In this document: positions 1 to 7,387 of the stretch, one piece after another
How positions within the stretch are numbered: the first letter of the stretch is position 1
Layout: every line of letters begins with the position of its first letter
Origin: Tangfeifania sp.
GTDB lineage: Bacteria > Bacteroidota > Bacteroidia > Bacteroidales > Prolixibacteraceae
Length of the DNA stretch: 8,058 bases
Assembly: GCA_018400515.1 (NCBI GenBank)
Contig: JAGYMR010000120.1
Coordinates: 1 to 8,058, forward strand
Direction of reading: 5' to 3'
Translations under genes and position numbers: made by a program
The notes under the pieces: generated by a model
What the model saw: the letters and a program-made list of their open reading frames with translations, nothing else
Told to the model about the DNA's origin: nothing
The model's database searches: none

Positions 1-96
1 TTTATGCCGATGGATTAGAATTTCGAGGGCATTTTGATCGCCTTGAATAAAGCGTTGAACGAGCTCATTGTCGTTCAGTGCATTTGTTCTGAACAT
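1..96 (-). CDS. Sigma-70 family (ECF-type) RNA polymerase sigma factor, 5' part only
   Basis: The first 32 codons of a minus-strand gene that runs off the left edge. The protein begins MFRTNALNDNELVQRFIQGD and continues into ALEILIHRHK. The pattern LxDxELVxxFxxGDxxALxxLIxRHK is the start of sigma region 2 in the ECF-like sigma factors common in Bacteroidota. Such proteins bind core RNA polymerase and direct it to a subset of promoters. The DNA-binding region 2.4 and region 4 lie outside the window, so the regulon cannot be guessed. The start is supported by AGAAGG at 99-104 just before the ATG, and by the fact that the conserved region begins about eight residues later. It is divergent from uvrA. 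The family assignment rests on a short but characteristic stretch; which sigma subfamily it is remains open. Confidence 0.8.
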   Translation of the reverse strand, partial: MFRTNALNDNELVQRFIQGDQNALEILIHRHK

Positions 97-98
97 TA

Positions 99-104
99 CC
101 TTCT
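99..104 (-). promoter_or_regulatory. Ribosome binding site of the sigma factor gene
   Basis: AGAAGG on the minus strand, two bases before the ATG at 96-94. Purine-rich Shine-Dalgarno sites are not the rule in Bacteroidota, so this clear one helps fix the start codon. The spacing is short, which weakens the case a little. Confidence 0.5.
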
Positions 105-118
105 ATTTATTTTATAAA

Positions 119-148
119 CAAAAAGTAAATCTTTTCAATAGGCGTCAA
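119..148 (-). promoter_or_regulatory. Candidate promoter of the sigma factor gene
   Basis: On the minus strand TTGACG (148-143) is followed after 18 bases (counted from TTG) by TACTTTTTG (127-119). This resembles the Bacteroidota pattern TTG at -33 and TAnnTTTG at -7, with one extra base inside the -7 element. It would start transcription roughly 15-20 bases before the AGAAGG site. It is based on sequence match only. Confidence 0.4.
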
Positions 149-174
149 TTTTTAAATGAAGTGAAACTATTTAT

Positions 175-182
175 TACTTTTG
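175..182 (+). promoter_or_regulatory. Bacteroidota -7 element upstream of uvrA
   Basis: TACTTTTG matches TAnnTTTG exactly and is followed by CACC, as is common in this phylum. No exact TTG is seen at the -33 position; the sequence there is T-rich. Transcription would start near 187-190, giving uvrA an A/T-rich leader of about 67 bases with no clear Shine-Dalgarno site. I see no LexA-type operator here, so SOS control cannot be claimed. Confidence 0.55.
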
Positions 183-255
183 CACCGGTAAAAATGAAAC
201 TTTTTACGGAAATAAGCAAGTTTTTTCACCAATTTATAAGAATTCCAATCAGTCG

Positions 256-3057
256 ATGCAAAGCAGGAAAGCCGAAAAATACATTGAAATACAGCATGCC
301 AGGGTTCATAACCTCAAAAACATCAGTCTAAAAATACCTCTGAATCAATTCATTGTAGTTACCGGTGTGTCCGGATCGGGAAAATCTTCCCTGGCATTCG
401 ACACGCTATTTGCGGAGGGACAGCGAAGGTATGTGGAGAGTCTCTCTTCCTATGCCAGGCAATTTTTAGGACGTATCAACAAACCGGAGGTGGATTTCAT
501 CAAGGGGATCCCGCCGGCCATTGCCATTGAACAAAAAGTTAATACCCGGAATCCCCGTTCCACGGTAGGGACGAGCACCGAGATATACGACTATTTAAAA
601 TTGCTGTTTGCACGTATTGGAAAGACCTTTTCTCCCGTCTCGGGAAAAGCGGTTGTCAGGCACACGGTGACACATGTAACCGATGCCGTTTTAAATTTTC
701 CGGTAGGGACCCGTGCGATGATCCTTTCGCCGCTGAAGCCTCAAAAAGGGCGCACCCTGCTACGGGAGGCGGAATTGCTCATGCAGCAGGGATTTTCACG
801 GCTGGAGATTGATGGGGAGGTCCGGCGGATCGATGAGTTGGTAAAGCAGGGAGAAGAAAATTTTTGCAGTGGGAGCTGCCATGTAGTGATCGACCGTATT
901 GCAGTGAACCCGGATGATGAAGACCGCCGGGGGCGAATCGCCGATTCGGTCCAGACGGCTTTCTACGAAGGGCATGGAGAATGCCTCATTAAGGCATACC
1001 CGGAAAACAAAGAAGTTACCCGCCGTTTTTCGAACCGGTTTGAGGCTGATGGAATCACATTTGAGGAACCGACCGTTCATCTTTTCAGCTTCAACAATCC
1101 GGTGGGGGCCTGTCCGGTTTGCGAGGGCTACGGGAAAGTCATCGGGATCGATAAAGATCTGGTGATCCCCAACAAATCGCTTTCGGTTTACCAGGATGCC
1201 ATTGCATGCTGGCGGGGCGAAAAAATGGGTCAATGGAAAAAGAAGCTGATCCAATCGGCCGGAAAATTCGGCTTCCCCATTCACAAACCCTACTATGAAC
1301 TCACCGAAGAGCAAAAATCCCTGTTATGGACCGGGAACAAGTACTTTAAAGGATTGAACCGGTTTTTCAAATACCTCGAAGAGAAAAGTTACAAAATACA
1401 GTACCGGGTAATGTTGTCGCGGTACCGTGGAAAGACCACCTGTCCGGCCTGCCGGGGCACCCGGCTAAAAAAAGAGGCAGGATACGTAAAGGTCGCCGGA
1501 AAATCGCTGCAGGAGCTGGTTCTAATGCCTGTTTCCGAACTGAGAAGTTTTTTTGAAAACCTGTTTCTGGACCGGCAGGACCGGGAAATTTCCAAACGCC
1601 TTCTGACAGAGATCAACAACCGTCTCGGATTCCTTTGCGACGTCGGGCTCGGCTATTTGACGCTCAACCGGTTATCCTCCACCCTTTCGGGAGGGGAATC
1701 GCAGCGAATCAACCTGGCCACTTCGCTGGGCAGCAGTCTGGTAGGATCACTTTACATTCTGGATGAACCCAGCATTGGCCTGCATCCCCGCGACACGCAA
1801 CGGCTTATCAACGTGCTGCGAAGATTACAAAAAACGGGCAATACAGTCTTTGTAGTGGAACACGACGAGGCGATCATCCGCGCGGCCGATCAGATCATTG
1901 ACATTGGTCCCTATGCAGGTACCCACGGGGGGCAAATAGTCTTTCAGGGAAACCACCGGGAGCTCGAAAAAAAGCCGGAAAGCCTGACGACCCAATACCT
2001 GACCGGCCGGGAAAAAATTGAGGTGCCCCGGCAACGGCGCACTTGGAGAAATTTCATTGAGGTAGTCGGCGCCCGGGAAAACAACCTGAAAAACCTTCGC
2101 GTCAAATTTCCGTTGAACACGATCACCGTTGTTACCGGGGTCAGCGGTTCCGGAAAATCGTCGCTTGTGTCAAAAGTGCTTTACCCTGCCCTCACCAAAC
2201 TACTGGGCGGATATGGGGAACGCACCGGCCTGCACGACGCCCTTCTGGGTGATTACAAAATGCTCAACGCCATTGAATTTATCGACCAGAATCCCATTGG
2301 AAAATCGTCAAGGTCCAATCCCGTAACTTACCTTAAAGCATACGATGAAGTCCGGAAACTCTTTGCAGCCCAGCAGGCGGCAAAGATCCAGGGACTGAAA
2401 CCGTCACACTTCTCATTCAATGTGGACGGCGGCCGCTGCGACGAATGCCATGGCGAGGGGATCATCAAGGTTGAAATGCAGTTTTTGGCTGACGTTTACC
2501 TTGTTTGCGAAAGTTGTGGTGGAAAACGATTCAAGGAAAACATCCTGGAGGTTCAGTACAAAGGGAAAAACATTGACGACATTCTGAACCTCACCGTTAA
2601 TCAGGCCATTGATCTGTTTTCTCCCGGACCGGCTGCTGCAGCGAAAAAAATTGCAAAGCGGCTGCAACCCTTACAGGATGTTGGGCTGGGGTACATTCAA
2701 CTGGGACAGGCGTCGAGTACCCTCTCCGGGGGGGAAAGCCAGCGGGTAAAACTGGCCTCTTTTCTGGCCCATGAAAAAGTTGCCCCCACCTTATTCATTT
2801 TTGATGAGCCCACCACGGGGCTGCATTTCCATGACATCCGGAAACTGCTTGATTCATTCAATGCCCTCATCGCCCGGGGACACTCCATCATTATCATTGA
2901 ACACAACCTCGAAATCATCAAAACGGCCGACTGGGTGATCGACCTGGGGCCTGAAGGCGGGGAAAAGGGAGGCAAGTTGGTTTTTTCAGGGACTCCGGAA
3001 GAGCTTATGAATGTGGAAGGTTCCTACACGGGAAAAGCACTGGGCAACAAATTGTAA
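256..3057 (+). CDS. uvrA: Excinuclease ABC subunit A (UvrA)
   Basis: UvrA is the dimeric DNA-damage-recognition ATPase of nucleotide excision repair. It scans DNA, loads UvrB at lesions and then leaves. This 933-residue protein has the usual full length and both ABC modules. First module: Walker A GVSGSGKS at residues 37-44, signature LSGGESQR at 477-484, Walker B LYILDEP at 499-505, and H-loop His536. Second module: Walker A at 628-635, signature LSGGESQR at 823-830, Walker B LFIFDEP at 846-852, and H-loop EHN near 880. Zinc-binding cysteine pairs are seen at CPVC 286-289 with CPAC 396-399, and CDEC 728-731 with CESC 751-754. The short extra Cys motif some UvrAs carry near residue 130 is replaced by SPVSGKAV, which I recall as usual in Bacteroidota. 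The ATG at 256 places the conserved N-terminus (ARVHNLKNISLKIP) at the normal distance. It stands alone, without uvrB or uvrC beside it. Every key residue looks intact, so it is expected to be functional. Confidence 0.98.
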   Translation: MQSRKAEKYIEIQHARVHNLKNISLKIPLNQFIVVTGVSGSGKSSLAFDTLFAEGQRRYVESLSSYARQFLGRINKPEVDFIKGIPPAIAIEQKVNTRNPRSTVGTSTEIYDYLKLLFARIGKTFSPVSGKAVVRHTVTHVTDAVLNFPVGTRAMILSPLKPQKGRTLLREAELLMQQGFSRLEIDGEVRRIDELVKQGEENFCSGSCHVVIDRIAVNPDDEDRRGRIADSVQTAFYEGHGECLIKAYPENKEVTRRFSNRFEADGITFEEPTVHLFSFNNPVGACPVCEGYGKVIGIDKDLVIPNKSLSVYQDAIACWRGEKMGQWKKKLIQSAGKFGFPIHKPYYELTEEQKSLLWTGNKYFKGLNRFFKYLEEKSYKIQYRVMLSRYRGKTTCPACRGTRLKKEAGYVKVAGKSLQELVLMPVSELRSFFENLFLDRQDREISKRLLTEINNRLGFLCDVGLGYLTLNRLSSTLSGGESQRINLATSLGSSLVGSLYILDEPSIGLHPRDTQRLINVLRRLQKTGNTVFVVEHDEAIIRAADQIIDIGPYAGTHGGQIVFQGNHRELEKKPESLTTQYLTGREKIEVPRQRRTWRNFIEVVGARENNLKNLRVKFPLNTITVVTGVSGSGKSSLVSKVLYPALTKLLGGYGERTGLHDALLGDYKMLNAIEFIDQNPIGKSSRSNPVTYLKAYDEVRKLFAAQQAAKIQGLKPSHFSFNVDGGRCDECHGEGIIKVEMQFLADVYLVCESCGGKRFKENILEVQYKGKNIDDILNLTVNQAIDLFSPGPAAAAKKIAKRLQPLQDVGLGYIQLGQASSTLSGGESQRVKLASFLAHEKVAPTLFIFDEPTTGLHFHDIRKLLDSFNALIARGHSIIIIEHNLEIIKTADWVIDLGPEGGEKGGKLVFSGTPEELMNVEGSYTGKALGNKL

Positions 3058-3074
3058 TTCTTCTGATTGCGGAC

Positions 3075-4421
3075 TCACGAGCCGACCAGATCCAACTTCT
3101 TCCATTCGCGGATCAGAAAAATGGCAACTGCCAGTGAAGCCACTGCATCTGACAGGGGATATGCGATCCAGATTCCTGTGATACCCCAGAATTCTGGAAG
3201 GATAAAAAGCAGGGGGATTAGCAAAATGACCTGACGGAAGAGGGTGGCAAACATGGCAATCCGGGCTTTCCCCACCGACTGGAAGAAGTGGGAGGCCACC
3301 ACCTGAAAACCCACCAGGGGAAATGCTAGGATCACCAGTCGAAGTCCCCGGACAGAGATGTTATAAAGCTCCCGGCTTTCATCATTAAAAAGCCGGACAA
3401 TGACCCCGGGAGCGATCTGGATCATCCCGAAAGCAAAAACAGCAATCAGGGTAGCTGAAACCAGGGAGATTCGCAGGGCCTCCTTAACACGGTCCACCGA
3501 TTTGGCCCCGTAATTAAAACCAATGATCGGCTGTGAGGCCATGTTGATCGCCACAATGGTCATGATCACCATGGCGATGACCGAATTGATGATTCCCATC
3601 GCACCGACCGCAAGGTCTCCACCAAAAGTGATCAGTTTTTTATTGAGCAGTCCCTGAACCAGACTGTTGGCTAATTGCATAGAAAAAGGAGCCATCCCGA
3701 CGGAAACAATCTGGAGCAGAACCCCGCGGTTAAGCCGTATATACTCCCGGCGCAGCCTCACTACCGATCGTCTGCTGTTGAAGTGGAGCAGCACCCAGGT
3801 GGAGAGTACGACCATGGAGATCACCGTAGCCAGGGCAGCACCCTTCACCCCCATACCGAGTTTCATGATAAAAAGGGCATCCAGCCCGATATTTGTTCCC
3901 GCACTCAGAATCATGGAATACATCGCGATGCGTGCATTTCCCTCCGAACGAATGACATTGTTCATTGAAAAGCCAACCACCTGAAACAGTATGCCGGCAA
4001 GGATAATGTCCAGGTAATCGTTGGCATACTGAAAGGTAGCCTCCGTCGATCCGAACGACCGCAGGACAGGCTCTTTAAACAGGTAGATCCCCAGCGCAAT
4101 GAAAACTGAGACCAGCACCATCAGCGCGAAACCGGTGCCCAGCACTTTTTCAGCACCCTCCATGTTCTTCCGGCCCATATTGATGGAGACATAAACCCCC
4201 GTGCCAATACCGGCCAGCAAACCGAAGGCCATCATAATAAGCATCACCGGAAAAACCACTGAAATCCCCGACAACGCCTGGGCGCCCACTCCCTGGCCAA
4301 TAAAAATGCGGTCAACAATGTTGTACAGCGCATTTACGAAAACACCCACGAATGCCGGAACAAAGTATTTCAGCATTAAAGGGCCCACCCGGGTAGTTGC
4401 CAATTCATCAACGTTTTTCAT
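3075..4421 (-). CDS. MATE family multidrug/Na+ (or H+) antiporter
   Basis: An inner-membrane exporter that uses a Na+ or H+ gradient to expel drugs or toxic cations. The protein is almost entirely hydrophobic and is consistent with 12 transmembrane helices in two homologous halves. Numbered from this start (448 aa), NALYNIVDRIFIGQGVG at 30-46 is typical of the first MATE half. RSEGNAR (158-164) and NIGLDALFI (177-185) match the conserved end of that half. QPIIGFNYGAK (297-307) and QSVGKAR (381-387) are their counterparts in the second half. The type resembles the MepA-like branch. The reading frame is open 15 codons further, to an ATG at 4466, but that extension is not hydrophobic and contains a promoter-like TAACTTTG. 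The ATG at 4421 also matches the usual MATE N-terminus better. It converges on uvrA with a 17-base gap and no visible terminator between them. The substrate cannot be deduced. Confidence 0.93.
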   Translation of the reverse strand: MKNVDELATTRVGPLMLKYFVPAFVGVFVNALYNIVDRIFIGQGVGAQALSGISVVFPVMLIMMAFGLLAGIGTGVYVSINMGRKNMEGAEKVLGTGFALMVLVSVFIALGIYLFKEPVLRSFGSTEATFQYANDYLDIILAGILFQVVGFSMNNVIRSEGNARIAMYSMILSAGTNIGLDALFIMKLGMGVKGAALATVISMVVLSTWVLLHFNSRRSVVRLRREYIRLNRGVLLQIVSVGMAPFSMQLANSLVQGLLNKKLITFGGDLAVGAMGIINSVIAMVIMTIVAINMASQPIIGFNYGAKSVDRVKEALRISLVSATLIAVFAFGMIQIAPGVIVRLFNDESRELYNISVRGLRLVILAFPLVGFQVVASHFFQSVGKARIAMFATLFRQVILLIPLLFILPEFWGITGIWIAYPLSDAVASLAVAIFLIREWKKLDLVGS

Positions 4422-4427
4422 TCCCGG

Positions 4428-4435
4428 CAAAGTTA
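4428..4435 (-). promoter_or_regulatory. Bacteroidota -7 element immediately before the MATE start codon
   Basis: TAACTTTG on the minus strand is an exact TAnnTTTG match, followed by CCGGGA and then ATG at 4421. Transcription would begin only a few bases before that ATG, giving an almost leaderless message. No exact TTG is seen at -33. If real, it excludes the longer start at 4466 for this transcript. Confidence 0.4.
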
Positions 4436-4496
4436 ACGAATAAAGGAACGAATTGTTTCTGTGCATAATTTAAATCCCCACCCCGGAAAAAATAAT

Positions 4497-4504
4497 TAAT
4501 TTTG
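4497..4504 (+). promoter_or_regulatory. Bacteroidota -7 element upstream of the HEAT-like gene
   Basis: TAATTTTG is an exact TAnnTTTG match followed by C, in an A/T-rich stretch. It lies in the gap between the divergent MATE and HEAT-like genes. Transcription would begin near 4510, leaving a leader of about 100 bases before the ATG at 4608. A convincing -33 TTG is not seen. Confidence 0.4.
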
Positions 4505-4607
4505 CTTTTCAGAACAGGCAAAAACAGATAAAGAAAAATTCCCTATGCGGTTATTCACGATTCCATGGGTCGACGCATGAGGAACCACCTGAGAAAACAA
4601 TTCAAAA

Positions 4608-5120
4608 ATGGCAGAAAAAAAACCAGACAAAAAAACGGAAGCCGATCTTTTTTCATCCGATACCCCAACGGTATTGGCGACGCTGGAAAGGATCAGTTTT
4701 GAGGGAACCACCAGCCAGCTACCCCTGTTGTTTGAACTGCTGAACTCCAGGCCGGAGGAGCCGGTAACCGAAAAGATCCTCAAGATCCTGGGAAGTTTGA
4801 AAGTACGCGATGCGGCACCCGTTTTGGCGGATGCCTTGCAGGATCCCAGATATAAATCCATCCGGAAGTCCCTGGCAACGGCCTGCTGGCAGAACGGTCT
4901 CGATTACAGCGATTTCCTTCCCGTTTTTGTTGACCTGGTGGTTCGCGAAGCGTGGGAAACGGCTTTTGAAGCTTTTACGGTGATTGAAAATATGGAACAT
5001 TTTCCGGAGAAAGAGATGCTGGAACAAACGACGGACACGATTCACAGCGCCCTTAAAGATGCCGGTTCACAAAAAAAATATTTCTTGCATGAAATTCTAT
5101 CCATGATCCGTTCATCATAA
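4608..5120 (+). CDS. HEAT-repeat-like protein, function unknown
   Basis: A 170-residue protein without signal peptide or membrane segment, so probably cytoplasmic. After a lysine-rich, charged N-terminus (MAEKKPDKK), the remainder reads as amphipathic helices in pairs. TSQLPLLFELLNSR with VTEKILKILGSL (about 35-64), and DAAPVLADALQDP with IRKSLATACWQ (about 68-95), look like HEAT/armadillo units. A distinctive block follows (ACWQNGLDYSDFLPVFVDL, 92-110), then EAFTVIEN (121-128). I recall similar blocks in conserved hypothetical HEAT proteins of Bacteroidota, but no function is established. The leader has no Shine-Dalgarno site, only an A-rich run before the ATG. The next gene starts 7 bases after the stop, so the two are probably cotranscribed. 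A scaffold or chaperone-like role near the T9SS would be speculation. Confidence 0.8.
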   Translation: MAEKKPDKKTEADLFSSDTPTVLATLERISFEGTTSQLPLLFELLNSRPEEPVTEKILKILGSLKVRDAAPVLADALQDPRYKSIRKSLATACWQNGLDYSDFLPVFVDLVVREAWETAFEAFTVIENMEHFPEKEMLEQTTDTIHSALKDAGSQKKYFLHEILSMIRSS

Positions 5121-5127
5121 ATACCAG

Positions 5128-6108
5128 ATGCTTCATTTGATATTTCGGAAAAAAATAGGATTACTAGCCTTTTTCTTCTGGGGATTGGGCTATTGCTGGG
5201 GTCAAGCGGAGGGAATGCTGTTGCCCGTTTCCAACAAATTACTCTTAAATCCCTCTTTTGCAGGAATTAACAAAAACACCCGGATAAGTACGGGCATCGG
5301 TTTCTTTTCTGAATCGGAGCAAAAGCTGACCCATGATTTCCATTTAACCTGGGACACTTACTCGCCTAAGCTGAAAGGGGGGGTGGCGCTTTCGTTTTTC
5401 CAGGGGTTGTACGGAGCGGAAAACACCAACACGGCCGGAGCCGGTTTCACCTTTTCAAAGCCTTTTACCGTAAAAACGAAGAAAAAACTGATCCCGTCGT
5501 TCAATCTGAATTACCGTGTGGCCACCGCCCAATGGTTTGCTTATGCCATTCATACACTTCCCGGTCAACCCGGCGGGTCTGCCGGTGCCACCCAGGAACC
5601 ATTTCAAAAAGCAACATTTGTCAAACCGGGAGTGGGTCTCCTCTGGAGTACGCCCCTGCTCAAGACAGGGATTTCAGCATGGTGGCCTCAACAAAAAGGG
5701 CATGCAACGGATAAAAAAAGCTGGAAAAGCCAAACAGCGGATCTGCTCTTTTATTTCGCGCGGACGATTCACGGCAAAAAAAACGGCCTGGCCTCACAAC
5801 CCTTCCGGGCCACCCCGGAGGTCATTCTGCGGTACACCAGGGGACAATTCATCAGCCGTTCCGGCGTTTTTCTGGAGCTCCGGGACCGCTCCTGTGGATT
5901 GTTTCTGCAAAACAATCATACCAGAAATCTTCACGGGATTGGGGGTACCTATGGCCGGAAATTTCTAAACTACGACCTCCGCTTTTCCGCCGGAACAGCC
6001 CTGGGAGCTGATTTTCAAAAACCGTCTTTTTTTGGTGAAATAGCGCTGGGTCTGGTCATCCCTTTTATCCCCGGCAACAAAAAAAATCCCTGGGCTCCTC
6101 CGGAATAG
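5128..6108 (+). CDS. Divergent PorP/SprF-family type IX secretion outer-membrane protein
   Basis: A 326-residue protein with a signal peptide: MLHLIFRKK, a hydrophobic core IGLLAFFFWGLGYCW, and a likely cut near GQA (residues 25-27). It then carries LLLNPSFAGI (38-47), a recognisable version of the PorP/SprF hallmark LNPAFAG. The body alternates polar and aromatic residues as expected of outer-membrane beta strands (for example GGVALSFFQGLYG and AGAGFTFSKPF). It ends in GEIALGLVIPFIPG followed by a short PWAPPE tail. PorP/SprF proteins work with the T9SS at the outer membrane, and SprF is needed for secretion and attachment of its partner adhesin. The copy is atypical: the usual QDPxFSQFxxNPLY stretch before the hallmark is lost. 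It follows the HEAT-like gene by 7 bases and precedes a more typical paralogue. Family membership is fairly sure; its partner is unknown. Confidence 0.8.
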   Translation: MLHLIFRKKIGLLAFFFWGLGYCWGQAEGMLLPVSNKLLLNPSFAGINKNTRISTGIGFFSESEQKLTHDFHLTWDTYSPKLKGGVALSFFQGLYGAENTNTAGAGFTFSKPFTVKTKKKLIPSFNLNYRVATAQWFAYAIHTLPGQPGGSAGATQEPFQKATFVKPGVGLLWSTPLLKTGISAWWPQQKGHATDKKSWKSQTADLLFYFARTIHGKKNGLASQPFRATPEVILRYTRGQFISRSGVFLELRDRSCGLFLQNNHTRNLHGIGGTYGRKFLNYDLRFSAGTALGADFQKPSFFGEIALGLVIPFIPGNKKNPWAPPE

Positions 6109-6191
6109 TCCGCGTTTTTTTATACATTGGCAGGCCAAACACAAAAGGGACCAGTGGCACTCCTGAATAAAAGAAGCGAAAGAGCGCCTTC

Positions 6192-7172
6192 ATGAAAAAA
6201 ACAGGAATTTTAATTGCACTTTTAATGGCTGCCAACACGCTGTGGGGCCAGGACCCGGAATTTTCGCAGTTTTTTGCCAATCCCCTCTACCTGAATCCTG
6301 CTTTTGCCGGAACCTCTGAACAGCCCCGCATGGCGCTCAATTACCGTAACCAATGGCCCCGGCAGCAAGCTGCCTTTGTCACCTACGCCCTTTCTTACGA
6401 CCAGCTTTGGAAGAAAACCAATACCGGTCTGGGATTGCAGGTAATGCGCGACCAGGAGTTTAATAATATCATCAACCGGCATTCCGTATCCTTTTCTTAT
6501 GCCTACCACCTTCAACTGGGGTTCGAAAGCTTTATGACCCTGGGGTTGCAGGGCGACCTGGTGCTGAAGCAATTTAACGCGGGATCCCTGATTTTTCCCT
6601 CGGGCATCGATCAGTTAACCGGTACAGTTTATGAATGGATCCCGGCAGGGAATGCCGATGAAAGGAGATTTTACCCCGATTTTGGGGTGGGGGCTGTCGG
6701 CCAGCACGGCGAATTTTTCTGGGGGGCAGCAGTTCATCACCTGACGCAGCCGGATGAATCGATCCTGGAGGGCGACCAGGAAGGGAAGGTGCCCGCAAAA
6801 ATAACGGTCCATGCCGGAGCCCGGATGCACCGGCTCCATTACGGACTGCTCTCCCGGGTATTTACCCTCTCGCCGAATATTCTGTACCAGCAGCAGGGCA
6901 CTTTTAAACAACTCAATCTGGGCTTGTATATGATCGAGAAATCATTTCTGTTCGGCGCATGGTTTCGTAATAACATCGATGTAAGGCCCGATGCCCTGAT
7001 CGCAATGGCCGGAATTGCCCATAACCGGTTGAAAGTGGGGTATAGCTTCGACCTCCCCCTCTCCCGGATGGCCCAATTCAGCTACGGCTCACACGAAATT
7101 TCACTGACACTGCTGCTGGGCCCCCCGCGGGAGGTTCCTGTGAGGGATAAACTGATCATTCCGATGATCTGA
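6192..7172 (+). CDS. PorP/SprF-family type IX secretion outer-membrane protein
   Basis: A 326-residue protein with a typical signal peptide (MKKTGILIALLMAANTLWG, cut near the Gln at 20). The classical family start follows: QDPEFSQFFANPLYLNPAFAG at 20-40, then NYRNQWP (50-56) and YALSYDQ (65-71). The remainder alternates like beta strands and ends in a GSHEISLTLLLG strand near the C-terminus. The family forms outer-membrane barrel proteins that serve the T9SS. Copies linked to adhesins or other cargo with type B C-terminal domains are needed to secrete that cargo. The gene lies 83 bases after the first paralogue on the same strand. It points towards a minus-strand gene whose end looks like a type B sorting domain. 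No SprB-like cargo precedes it in the same orientation, which is the more usual arrangement. Confidence 0.93.
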   Translation: MKKTGILIALLMAANTLWGQDPEFSQFFANPLYLNPAFAGTSEQPRMALNYRNQWPRQQAAFVTYALSYDQLWKKTNTGLGLQVMRDQEFNNIINRHSVSFSYAYHLQLGFESFMTLGLQGDLVLKQFNAGSLIFPSGIDQLTGTVYEWIPAGNADERRFYPDFGVGAVGQHGEFFWGAAVHHLTQPDESILEGDQEGKVPAKITVHAGARMHRLHYGLLSRVFTLSPNILYQQQGTFKQLNLGLYMIEKSFLFGAWFRNNIDVRPDALIAMAGIAHNRLKVGYSFDLPLSRMAQFSYGSHEISLTLLLGPPREVPVRDKLIIPMI

Positions 7173-7237
7173 ACCGGGGGCATTGCAATTATTCAAAAAA
7201 TACGGGGTCGATTCAACCAACCATTTTTTTATTCAAT

Positions 7238-7273
7238 AAAAAAGCGAAGTCATTTTTATCACCAACTTCGCTT
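7238..7273 (-). terminator. Rho-independent terminator reading leftwards
   Basis: AAGCGAAGT (7242-7250) and its exact reverse complement ACTTCGCTT (7265-7273) form a 9-base-pair stem with a 14-base loop. On the minus strand the stem runs into six T residues (7243-7238) and then ATT. The plus-strand side is followed by ACCTTTAC, so the signal works mainly for minus-strand transcription. The nearest minus-strand gene with a recognisable product ends about 690 bases away, at 7960. Confidence 0.55.
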
Positions 7274-7350
7274 ACCTTTACATCCGGATCCCCATTAACC
7301 GGCAGAAAGGTCCCTTTTTCCTGCCGTCCTTTCCCCGGTTGATCCAGCCC

Positions 7351-7364
7351 AATCAATCAATCAA
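7351..7364. repeat. Short AATC tandem repeat
   Basis: AATC occurs three times in tandem followed by AA. It is short and outside any recognised gene, so it is noted only as a possible slippage site. Confidence 0.4.
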
Positions 7365-7387
7365 ACAGCTTCTTGTCACAGACCCGT

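Noticed and set aside
194..331. ATG and ORF just after the predicted uvrA transcription start
   Set aside because: It is out of frame with uvrA, overlaps the uvrA start, and encodes no recognisable protein. UvrA's conserved N-terminus fixes the ATG at 256.
640..660. Missing Cys motif in the N-terminal part of UvrA (SPVSGKAV)
   Set aside because: I recall this replacement as usual in UvrA of Bacteroidota. The other four Cys pairs are intact, so it is not evidence of a defective protein.
796..1314. A 172-codon minus-strand ORF inside uvrA
   Set aside because: It is an antisense shadow of a clearly conserved UvrA coding region.
4496..4861. A 121-codon minus-strand ORF opposite the HEAT-like gene
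   Set aside because: It is antisense to the plus-strand gene, without family pattern. The plus-strand frame has coherent helical repeats.
6101..6121. Possible terminator between the two PorP/SprF genes (CGGA-ATAG-TCCG, then CG and seven T)
   Set aside because: The stem is only four base pairs and overlaps the stop codon, so it is too weak to call. The T run alone is not sufficient.
6123..6130. TACATTGG as a promoter -7 element for the second PorP/SprF gene
   Set aside because: It differs from TAnnTTTG in the conserved TTTG part and has no -33 element. The second gene may be read from the upstream promoter.
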